From the NCBI RefSeq assembly GCF_037908215.1, contig NZ_JBBLZC010000009.1:62001-126000 (forward strand): DNA of 64,000 bases, read 5' to 3'. Of this stretch, positions 1 to 7,322 are shown in pieces (position 1 is the first letter of the stretch; each line of letters opens with the position of its first letter). The translations under genes and the position numbers were made by a program. The notes beneath the pieces are model-generated. The model did not search any database. It was not told the origin of the DNA and was given only the letters and a program-made list of their open reading frames with translations. Source of the stretch: Benzoatithermus flavus. Its GTDB lineage: Bacteria; Pseudomonadota; Alphaproteobacteria; Geminicoccales; Geminicoccaceae.

Positions 1-60
1 GAACTGTCGCTTTCAGGGCGCGTTGATCGCTCGGGAACGGCGACCTCGATGGAGACGGGC

Positions 61-261
61 ATGGACGACGGGACCGGCGGTGCCGCCTTGAACATCGTGA
101 TCGTGCTGGGCACGATCATCCTGGCGGTCATCCTGATCTACGGAACGATGCACTACCGCAAGCGTGGGCGGGGTCCGACGGCGCCACGCTCCCACGAGCA
201 TCCGCCGACCGGTGCCCGAACCATCTCGGATACCGACGCCTCGCAGAGCAGCAAGCAGTAA
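61..261 (+). CDS. Small single-span membrane protein
   Basis: About 66 residues. A short acidic and glycine-rich head is followed by one strongly hydrophobic stretch (roughly residues 10-28, NIVIVLGTIILAVILIYG) and then a basic, polar tail (HYRKRGRG). This looks like a single-pass inner-membrane protein with a cytoplasmic C-terminus. An in-frame ATG at 49 also exists, but GGAG at 51-54 sits at normal spacing before the ATG at 61, so I prefer 61. No family is recognised and no function is claimed. It is not obviously in an operon with the next gene, since about 300 bases separate them. Confidence 0.5.
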   Translation: MDDGTGGAALNIVIVLGTIILAVILIYGTMHYRKRGRGPTAPRSHEHPPTGARTISDTDASQSSKQ

Positions 262-559
262 AGGGTCACGAGGCGGCGGGCCCTATCTCACCCCTGCCCC
301 ACGCGCTTGAGCCCGACGATGCCGCCAAGGCCGATGCAGACGAGACGCGCTGCCGTGGCGGGCTCGTCGCGAGACGGGATCGTCCCCGCCGATCATCGCG
401 GGAGCCATGAGGTCGTTCTCAGGCGCAGGATGCGCCCCGGATAGGAGCCCGACACCGGCGTGGTCGAGGACCGCGCCGGTCTGACGCAGGTGTGACGGCG
501 CTCCCGCTTGCGCTCGGGAGCCCTTTCCCCACTTCTTGGGCGGCAAAGGAGATGACGCC
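262..559. other. Intergenic region, no convincing gene
   Basis: I see no credible complete gene here. A 7-bp stem (500-506 with 515-521, 8-nt loop) followed by CCTTTCCCC could be a weak terminator or leader hairpin upstream of the gene at 560. On the minus strand, about 288-365 reads as a degenerate PEP-CTERM-like tail ending in a stop, but a stop codon interrupts it just upstream, so it is at most a gene remnant. Confidence 0.4.
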
Positions 560-850
560 ATGCACGAGCGCTTTCGGCGCGGAAGCTTCGATGTCCGCAT
601 GGTCCGGCTGCAGCCCTGGAAGGTTTGGGCGCTCGCGGCCGTAGGGGCCGTTTTCGTGCTCACCGTCCTGATCGCGATGGCGAGCCTCCTCGTGATCCTG
701 GTGCCGGTGGCGCTCGTCGGCGGGCTCGTCGCCAAGCTGCTCCTCGGCACGAGCACCAGACGACCTGCGCCTGCACCACGCGGGCGGCCCGACGTGATCG
801 AGGGTCGCTACGAGGTGATCGAGGTCCACCGCGAGCCCCGCGGGCGCTGA
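560..850 (+). CDS. Small membrane protein, hypothetical
   Basis: About 96 residues. A basic N-terminal segment (residues 1-25) leads into a long hydrophobic region (about 26-68), enough for one long or two tightly packed transmembrane helices. A Pro/Arg-rich cytoplasmic tail follows, ending in a charged segment. A good ribosome binding site, AAAGGAG at 545-551, lies 8 nt before this ATG, which is why I reject the in-frame ATG at 536. No known family is recognised. The hydrophobic-then-basic layout is common in small proteobacterial envelope proteins. Confidence 0.55.
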   Translation: MHERFRRGSFDVRMVRLQPWKVWALAAVGAVFVLTVLIAMASLLVILVPVALVGGLVAKLLLGTSTRRPAPAPRGRPDVIEGRYEVIEVHREPRGR

Positions 851-1116
851 GGCCAGCGTTGCACATCTGCCACAGCCAACCATGGCCGGATGGAGGATGG
901 CAGCTTTGTGAGTTTTCTCACAGCGGAGCAGGCTGCCCGATGGTTTGATGGCGGCACATTGATGGTGAGCAATAGTGGGCCACGCAGACGCGAGGCCGTT
1001 ATTTCGAGCAGCCGAATGTTCATTGCCCTGCTCTTGGCAGGGATCCATCCCAGGTAATGGAAAGATTGGCGTCGGCCCGGTTTCTCGATCCCGGGCCGGC
1101 GCTCATCCTGTTTCGT
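851..1116. other. Intergenic region with one very short ORF
   Basis: This stretch is less GC-rich than its surroundings. The only open frame of note is 890-1057 (+), 55 codons from ATG. It has no clear ribosome binding site and no recognisable family. Its codon use lacks the GC-rich third positions of the neighbouring genes, so it is probably not a normal resident gene, though a small acquired protein cannot be excluded. Confidence 0.25.
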
Positions 1117-1728
1117 TCAGGCAGAAGGCAGGGTGCGCAGCATCGACTCGCGCGCGGCGAACAGCTCGAACCAGGCGGCGAGCCTCGGCCGGGTGCTGCG
1201 CCAGCTCATGGCCGCAAAGCGGAAATCCAGATATCCCAGAGCGCAAGCCAGGGCGATCGTGCCGATGTCGAGGCGCTTGCCCAGCTCGTCGGCCTCGGCC
1301 TCGAGTCGGTCGAGGGCACGGACGACCTTGTCGAGCTGCCCGTCGACCCAGGCCGGCCAGCGCAGGTTCTCGGGCCGCAGGAAGGTCTCGTAGCGGGCGA
1401 GAATCGCAGCATCCATGATCCCGTCGCCCAGGGCCTGCAGACGCAGCGCCGTCCAGCGCGCGGGCCCCTCGGCCGGGAACAGGCGCGCGCCACCGTGCAG
1501 CGTGTCGAGATACTCGCAGATGACGCGGGAATCGTAGAGAGCGCTGCCATCGTCCAGGACGAGGCAGGGAATCTTGCCGAGCGGGTTGTCGGCGACGAGG
1601 CCGAGATCGGGGCCGACCGCGCTGGTCTGGACGTTGTTGATCTCGAGCCGGTCGAACAGACCGGTTTCGATCGCCGTCACCTTGACCTTGCGGCCGAAGG
1701 GCGAGGCTGGGTTCGAGTGCAGCTTCAT
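1117..1728 (-). CDS. Glutathione S-transferase family protein
   Basis: 203 residues, the usual size of bacterial cytosolic GSTs. The N-terminal thioredoxin-like domain (about 1-80) opens with MKLHSNPASPFGRKV, where S8 or a neighbouring residue would contact glutathione. It carries the cis-proline loop of the fold (NPLGKIPCLVL) and the glutathione-binding acidic/serine stretch (LYDSRVICEYLD). The all-helical C-terminal domain covers about 90-200. The sequence resembles the YibF-like branch. Members conjugate or reduce with glutathione, but the substrate cannot be read from sequence. It is a single gene on the minus strand, divergent from the glycosyltransferase at 1975. Confidence 0.9.
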   Translation of the reverse strand: MKLHSNPASPFGRKVKVTAIETGLFDRLEINNVQTSAVGPDLGLVADNPLGKIPCLVLDDGSALYDSRVICEYLDTLHGGARLFPAEGPARWTALRLQALGDGIMDAAILARYETFLRPENLRWPAWVDGQLDKVVRALDRLEAEADELGKRLDIGTIALACALGYLDFRFAAMSWRSTRPRLAAWFELFAARESMLRTLPSA

Positions 1729-1974
1729 GACAGGCTTCCGAGCGCATGGTTCGAGGCTGCACTTCTTCTAGCGGGACGGAAGGCCGAACGCGAGGGTGGC
1801 CCGGAAACGGCGGAAGCTCGTGCGCGTTGAAGGAGGCCGCTTCGGATTTGGGCTGGACCTTACTCCTACAGGTCGGCATCACTGGTGGCCGTAAGACCCC
1901 ACACCCGGCAGGTACACGGTGTGGCGGATCGTTGCCCCGAATCGAGAACGGATACGCGGCCGTAGTGAGATGAG

Positions 1975-3354
1975 ATGCGCGGTGAGGACCGGATCCCGAG
2001 CCGGTCGGACCAGCCCCCGACCATGACCCTGAAGGCTGCGGCCCTGACCGCGACCGATGGCGCCGTCCCCGTGGCGCACGTGCGCCGACCCGGTGCCGTG
2101 CGCACGGCCTCGCGGCGGCGGATCGCCGTGCTCATGCCCGACCTCGGCGGCGGGGGCGTGCAGAAGATGACGTTGGCGCTGGCCGCCGCCTTCAGCGCTC
2201 ACGGGCACGAGGTCGATCTCGTGGTCTACCACGTCGAGGGCGAGCTCGAGGCGATGGTGCCGCCGCAGCTCGGCGTCCACCCGCTCCGGCCGAACTCGCG
2301 CCTCGTGGCACGGCTCCTGCCGCTGCTCGCCGATCCTCTGGGGCTGCCGCGCCTGCTGCTGCCCGTGCTGCTGACCCGCCGCCCGGCGCGCACGCTCGTC
2401 TATCTCGCCGACCTCGCCCGCTATCTGCGCGAGCGGCGCCCCGACGCGCTCCTCGCCGCAGCGCCGCATCAGAACCTCGAGGCGGTCTGGGCCAAGCGGC
2501 TCGCCGGGGTCCCGACCAGGCTCCTGATCAGCGAGCGCACCGTGCCGTCGCAGGTCCTGCCGACCTCGGATCTCTGGCGGAACCGCTTCCTTCCACCCTT
2601 GATGCACCGCACCTACCAGCAGGCCGACGTGATCGTGTCCGTCTCGGAAGCCTTGGGCGACGATCTGGCCAAGCTCACCGGCATCCCGCGGCAGCGTATC
2701 ACCGCGATCTACAATCCCGTGGTGGGGCCCGAGATCGAGCGGCTCGTCGCCGAGCCGGTCGACCATCCCTGGTTCGCGCCGGATCAGCCGCCGGTGATCC
2801 TGGGTATGGGACGCCTGTCCGACCAGAAGGACTTCCCGACGCTGATCCGAGCCTTCGCCAAGGTGCGCGCCCGGCGCCGGGCGCGGCTCGTCATCTTCGG
2901 CTCGGCCAAGGACGCGGCCAAGACCGAGCTGCGCCGCGGCGAGATCAAGGCGCTGGCGGAAAGGCTCGGCGTCGGCACGGACGTGGACGCACCCGGCTTC
3001 ACCGCCAACCCGTTCGCCTACATGGCGCGTGCGGCCCTGTTCGTGCTGTCCTCGCGCTACGAGGGTCTGCCCGGTGTGCTGATCCAGGCCATGGCCACGG
3101 GTTGCCCGGTGGTGAGCACCGACTGCCCGAGCGGGCCCATGGAGATCCTCGACAACGGCCGCTTCGGGCCGCTCGTGCCGGTCGGCGACGTCGAGGGAAT
3201 CGCGGCCGCGATCGAGCAGGTGCTGGATCATCCTCTGCCGCGCGAGGTGCTGAAGGGACGGGCCCGTGCGTTCTCGGTCGAGCGCGCCGTGCGTCGCTAT
3301 CTCGAGGTGCTGTTCGGGGAGGAGGCGGCGGTGCCGGACGTCGCCGAGGCGTGA
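1975..3354 (+). CDS. GT4-family (group 1) glycosyltransferase
   Basis: 459 residues. GT-B fold: after about 45 variable residues the N-terminal Rossmann domain begins with IAVLMPDLGGGGVQKM, the glycine-rich acceptor-side loop. The C-terminal nucleotide-sugar domain has ILGMGRLSDQKDFPTLI and the signature ALFVLSSRYEGLPGVLIQ, with the E-x7-E type donor-binding motif. The enzyme probably transfers a sugar from an NDP- or UDP-sugar to a lipid, glycan or polysaccharide acceptor at the inner face of the membrane. There is no polysaccharide cluster around it, so the acceptor is unknown. A start at ATG 2023 is possible, because the first 16 residues look unlike the family. It is followed at 42 bases by the dehydratase gene. 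Confidence 0.9.
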   Translation: MRGEDRIPSRSDQPPTMTLKAAALTATDGAVPVAHVRRPGAVRTASRRRIAVLMPDLGGGGVQKMTLALAAAFSAHGHEVDLVVYHVEGELEAMVPPQLGVHPLRPNSRLVARLLPLLADPLGLPRLLLPVLLTRRPARTLVYLADLARYLRERRPDALLAAAPHQNLEAVWAKRLAGVPTRLLISERTVPSQVLPTSDLWRNRFLPPLMHRTYQQADVIVSVSEALGDDLAKLTGIPRQRITAIYNPVVGPEIERLVAEPVDHPWFAPDQPPVILGMGRLSDQKDFPTLIRAFAKVRARRRARLVIFGSAKDAAKTELRRGEIKALAERLGVGTDVDAPGFTANPFAYMARAALFVLSSRYEGLPGVLIQAMATGCPVVSTDCPSGPMEILDNGRFGPLVPVGDVEGIAAAIEQVLDHPLPREVLKGRARAFSVERAVRRYLEVLFGEEAAVPDVAEA

Positions 3355-3396
3355 CCGGAAGACCCAAGGTGCCGTAAAGGACGACGGGAGGACAGG

Positions 3397-5115
3397 ATGG
3401 GCAGCTCGAAAGGCGGCCGCCACGGCTTGGCGCGCGGCCTCACCAACTACGGCGATCCCGACTTCGCGCTCTACCTCAGGAAGTCGTTCGCGAAGTCGAT
3501 GGGGCTTTCGGATGCGATGCTGGACCGGCCGGTGGTCGGGATCTGCACCTCACCCAGCGACCTCAACAACTGCCACCGTCACTTCCCGGAGCTGATCGAG
3601 GCCGTGAAGCGCGGCGTGCTCGCGGGCGGCGCCCTGCCGATGGCGTTCCCTACCATCTCGCTGGGCGAGGTCTTCCTCTCGCCGACCAGCATGTTCTTGC
3701 GCAACCTCATGAGCATGGACGTAGAGGAGATGCTGCGCGCTCAGCCGCTCGATGCCGCGGTGCTCGTGGGCGGCTGCGACAAGACCGTTCCCGCCCAGCT
3801 CATGGGGGCGGTCTCGGCCGACATCCCGGCTGTCCAGCTCGTGGCGGGACCGATGATGACGGGCCGGCTCGCGGGCGAGCGGCTGGGCGCCTGCACCGAC
3901 TGCCGCCGCTTCTGGGCCCGCTACCGGGCAGGCGACATCGATCGCGCGGCGATCGACCGGATCGAGGGCCGGCTCGCTGTGACCGCCGGCACCTGCGCCG
4001 TCATGGGCACGGCTTCCACCATGGCCTGCATCGCCGAGGCGCTCGGCATGGCGCTCCCCGGCTCGGCCGCGATTCCGGCCGTCCATGCCGACCGCCTGCG
4101 CTGCGCCGAAGCGAGTGGCTTTCTCGCCGCCCGGATGGCGGTCGCGGGCGGGCCCCGGCCTTCCACGATCATCACGCCCGAGACGGTCGAGAACGCGCTC
4201 CGCGTGCTCCTCGCTCTCTCGGGCTCGACGAACGCGCTCGTCCACCTCACGGCGATCGCGGGCCGGCGCGGCATCGGGATCGACCTCCACCGGCTGAACG
4301 AGCTTTCGGACACGACGCCGGTGCTGGTCGATCTGAAGCCCACCGGTGCCGGCTACATGGAGGACTTTCATGCCGCGGGCGGGCTCGAGGCCGTCCTGCG
4401 CGAGCTCGCTCCCCTCCTCCACCTCGACGTGCCGACCATCACCGGCGAGAGCCTGCGCGAACGCCTCGCCCGCCCACCGGCCGAGCCCGTGGACCGGGCC
4501 GTGATCCGGCCACTGGAATCGCCGCTGGCGCCGGCGGGCGGGCTCGTGGCGCTGTTCGGCTCTCTCGCCCCCCGAGGAGCCATCCTCAAGCGGGCGGCCG
4601 CCACCCTTGCGCTGCTCGAGCACGAGGGCCGGGCCGTCGTGTTCGAGGGGCTCGAGGATCTGGCGCGACGCATCGACGATCCCACGCTCGACGTGACGCC
4701 TGCGGACGTGCTGGTGCTCAAGAACGCGGGCCCGGCGAGCCCTGCCGCCATGCCCGAAGCCGGCTATCTGCCGATCCCGACCAAGCTCGCGCGCGCCGGG
4801 GTGAAGGACATGGTCCGGATCTCGGACGCACGGATGAGCGGCACGGCGTTCGGCACCGTCGTCCTCCACGTCGCCCCCGATGCGGCCTCGGGCGGCCCGC
4901 TCGCGCTGGTGCAGAATGGCGACCGGATCAGGCTCAGCGTACGCGAGCGGCGGCTCGATCTTCTGGTGCCCGAGGCGGAGCTCGGGCGCCGGCGGGCGGT
5001 CTGGCGTCCGCCGGCGCTGCCCGAGCGCGGTTATGCGCGGCTCTGGGCCGAGCAGATCCTGCAGGCGCCGGAAGGGTGCGACTTCGCCTTCCTCCGCCCT
5101 TCGGGGCCAGCCTGA
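3397..5115 (+). CDS. IlvD/Edd family dehydratase, probably sugar-acid (L-arabonate-like)
   Basis: 572 residues. Three cysteines at positions 59 (NNCHRHF), 127 (GGCDKT) and 200 (AGTCAVMG) match the cluster ligands of [2Fe-2S] sugar-acid dehydratases of the L-arabinonate dehydratase type, in both spacing and numbering. The C-terminal catalytic-serine motif (RISDARMSGTAFG) is present near residue 475. Members dehydrate aldonic acids to 2-keto-3-deoxy acids. Dihydroxy-acid dehydratase (IlvD, branched-chain amino acids) is a paralogue, but the cysteine positions and the arrangement after GCDKT favour the sugar-acid branch. The substrate is inferred, not shown. The gene sits between a glycosyltransferase and tenA, all on the plus strand. 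Confidence 0.85.
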   Translation: MGSSKGGRHGLARGLTNYGDPDFALYLRKSFAKSMGLSDAMLDRPVVGICTSPSDLNNCHRHFPELIEAVKRGVLAGGALPMAFPTISLGEVFLSPTSMFLRNLMSMDVEEMLRAQPLDAAVLVGGCDKTVPAQLMGAVSADIPAVQLVAGPMMTGRLAGERLGACTDCRRFWARYRAGDIDRAAIDRIEGRLAVTAGTCAVMGTASTMACIAEALGMALPGSAAIPAVHADRLRCAEASGFLAARMAVAGGPRPSTIITPETVENALRVLLALSGSTNALVHLTAIAGRRGIGIDLHRLNELSDTTPVLVDLKPTGAGYMEDFHAAGGLEAVLRELAPLLHLDVPTITGESLRERLARPPAEPVDRAVIRPLESPLAPAGGLVALFGSLAPRGAILKRAAATLALLEHEGRAVVFEGLEDLARRIDDPTLDVTPADVLVLKNAGPASPAAMPEAGYLPIPTKLARAGVKDMVRISDARMSGTAFGTVVLHVAPDAASGGPLALVQNGDRIRLSVRERRLDLLVPEAELGRRRAVWRPPALPERGYARLWAEQILQAPEGCDFAFLRPSGPA

Positions 5116-5151
5116 GCGACACCGGATCGGAAAGAGCAACGGAACAGGGAC

Positions 5152-5817
5152 ATGAGCAGCTTCACGGACAGCATGTGGCAGGAGATAGCACCGATCTACC
5201 GGGCGATCCTCGACTTACCGTTCAATCGTGAGCTCGCGGCGGGCACTCTCGGCCGCGAGCGGTTCGTGTTCTACATGATCCAGGACGCGCACTATCTCGG
5301 CATGTTCAGCCGTGCGCTCGCCGCTACCGCGGCCAAAGCCCCTTACGCCGACGCCCAGATCAAGTTCGCGAAGAGCGCTCACGATGCGATCGTGGTCGAG
5401 CGGGCGCTGCACGAGGGCTTCTTTCGCACGTTCGACGTGCCGCCGGAGCACTTCGCGGCGACCCCGCCCTCGCCCACCTGCGCCGGCTACGGCGACTTCC
5501 TGCTCGCGACGGCCTACGGCCAGCCTTTTGCCGTGAGCACCGCGGCGCTGCTGCCCTGCTTTCAGATTTATTACGAGGTCGGCAAGCATCTCGCGACGAT
5601 CGCGGCCCCCGACAACCCGTACCAGCGGTGGATCGACACCTACAAGGACGAGTCGTTCGGGGATTCGGTCCGCGAGGTGCTGGACCACACCGACCGCGCC
5701 TTCGAGGCCGCGACGGCGGCCGATCGCCGCGCCATGCGCGAGGCCTATCTCAAGGCCGCCCGCTACGAATGGATGTTCTGGGACAGCGCCTGGCGGCTCG
5801 AAACCTGGCCGGTCTGA
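5152..5817 (+). CDS. tenA: TenA family aminopyrimidine aminohydrolase/thiaminase II
   Basis: 221 residues, all-helical TenA fold. Residues matching the Bacillus TenA active site are all present, shifted by one: D45 (MIQDAHYL), Y113 (CAGYGDF), nucleophile C136 (LLPCFQIYYEVG) and E206 (ARYEWMFWDSAW). TenA hydrolyses 4-amino-5-aminomethyl-2-methylpyrimidine to the hydroxymethyl form, salvaging thiamin breakdown products. Some TenA proteins only have thiaminase activity. The gene starts 36 bases after the dehydratase, with no other thiamin genes nearby and no TPP riboswitch visible upstream. Confidence 0.9.
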   Translation: MSSFTDSMWQEIAPIYRAILDLPFNRELAAGTLGRERFVFYMIQDAHYLGMFSRALAATAAKAPYADAQIKFAKSAHDAIVVERALHEGFFRTFDVPPEHFAATPPSPTCAGYGDFLLATAYGQPFAVSTAALLPCFQIYYEVGKHLATIAAPDNPYQRWIDTYKDESFGDSVREVLDHTDRAFEAATAADRRAMREAYLKAARYEWMFWDSAWRLETWPV

Positions 5818-5949
5818 GGTCGGCGCCACGATGAACGGCCCCGCTGCGACCATGCGGCGGGCTGTGCCGATCCCGACGGGCTGCTAGGGAGGAGACGAGC
5901 GATCCACAGGCGGGAATGACATCGCCTGGGCGCTGCGGGGAACGAGCCC

Positions 5950-7299
5950 ATGCAAGGGCAGAACGTCGTCGGACGATGGGCGCAGGCGGCTGCGCTCCTG
6001 GCCGTGGCTCTCCTCACCGGAGCGCCGGCGAGAGCGGAGCCGCCGGCGGTACTGCCTCCCTTCGTCGCAGCCTCGCTCGATGCAGCGGGCCGGCTGATCG
6101 CAGCCCCCACCGACGCCGACACCTACATCCTGCAGGCTCTCGATCAGGGAGCCTGGTATCGCCGCCTGCTGAGCTTTCCCGGCCCGCACAGTGTGGCCAT
6201 CAGCACCGCGACGATGCGGATCGGCGGCTCCTGGGGCCGATCCGGCACCGCCGAAGAGGCCTTGCGCGCCTGCGGCGGCGTGGCGAGCGGCTGCCGCCTC
6301 TATCTCGACCGGGACGAGGTGGTCTGGCGGCCGCGGCGCTCCGATCCCGTCCCGGCGGCGCTCGTTCCGCCGCCCGGACCGGAAGCCGACACCGGAACGC
6401 TCGAAGGCCTGTTCACGGGCGCATTCGCGGATGCCGCACGCTGCGCCGGGCGGCCGGACACGGTCTGGGTCGAGGCCGCCGGTCGGCAGGCCTGCCTTCG
6501 CTACCATGCGGGCGGGCTCGGGCCGAGCAACCCGACGATGTTTCTCCTGCTCGACGGCGACGAGGTCTATCCGCTCTACGGCCGGAACCGGTCGATGATC
6601 ACCGGGGTCGCCGCCATCGGCACCGCGCCGGTGGAGCGCGATGCCTGGATCGCGGCGCGGATGGCGGCGATCGCCGAAGGGGCCGGGCTGCCCTTCGTCG
6701 TCCTCAAGCGTCCGGGAACCGGCGGCTCGTCCGGCAATCAGTGGCGCAACGGCAAGACGCTCGAGGAGACGGCGCTCCTCAATGCAGCACTCGACGTTTT
6801 GGCCAGGCGCTACGGGGTGCGGCAATGGGCGATCGCCGGCCAGTCCGGCGGTGCGGCCGCAGCCGCGAACCTCTTGGCACATCGTCGGGACGTGGCCTGC
6901 GCGGCGCTGGGCTCGGGCCCGCTGTCGCTCGCCGCTCAACTGAGCTCCCAAGGCGCGGACAGTGCCGTGGTCCTGCCCGATCTCGACGATCCGCTGACGC
7001 ACGTGGGCTCGATCGCCCCGGATCGGCTGCGCCGCGTGTTCGTGCTCTCCGACGAGCTCGACAGCCTGGTGCCGCTCGCCGTCCAGCAGCCGTGGGTCGA
7101 CGAGGCAAGCGGGCGCGGCCTCGCGGTCGAGCATCTCGTCCGGCGCGGCTGGGGTGGCGGCCCCATGCACCACGATCTCACCTGGCGTGCGGTCGGGGTA
7201 GCGAGCTCCTGCGCGGCCGCGATCGGAGCACCCGAACCCCTGCAGCACGCCTCGGCCGAGCGCTCGACGGGATCCGGGGTCGCCGCGAACGGCGGCTGA
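5950..7299 (+). CDS. Secreted alpha/beta-hydrolase-fold protein, hypothetical
   Basis: 449 residues with a clear Sec signal peptide (hydrophobic core about 11-24, cleavage after the ARA near residue 29). The mature protein has a cysteine-containing N-terminal half and a C-terminal hydrolase-like half. The motif AIAGQSGGAAAA (around residue 298) is a G-x-S-x-G nucleophile elbow. An aspartate after a predicted strand (VFVLSDELDSLVP) and a late MHHD could supply the other triad members. Function unknown; a periplasmic serine hydrolase is likely. It converges with opgH, whose stop is 24 bases away. Confidence 0.7.
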   Translation: MQGQNVVGRWAQAAALLAVALLTGAPARAEPPAVLPPFVAASLDAAGRLIAAPTDADTYILQALDQGAWYRRLLSFPGPHSVAISTATMRIGGSWGRSGTAEEALRACGGVASGCRLYLDRDEVVWRPRRSDPVPAALVPPPGPEADTGTLEGLFTGAFADAARCAGRPDTVWVEAAGRQACLRYHAGGLGPSNPTMFLLLDGDEVYPLYGRNRSMITGVAAIGTAPVERDAWIAARMAAIAEGAGLPFVVLKRPGTGGSSGNQWRNGKTLEETALLNAALDVLARRYGVRQWAIAGQSGGAAAAANLLAHRRDVACAALGSGPLSLAAQLSSQGADSAVVLPDLDDPLTHVGSIAPDRLRRVFVLSDELDSLVPLAVQQPWVDEASGRGLAVEHLVRRGWGGGPMHHDLTWRAVGVASSCAAAIGAPEPLQHASAERSTGSGVAANGG

Positions 7300-7322
7300 C
7301 CGGCACCGCCGATCGACCAGCG

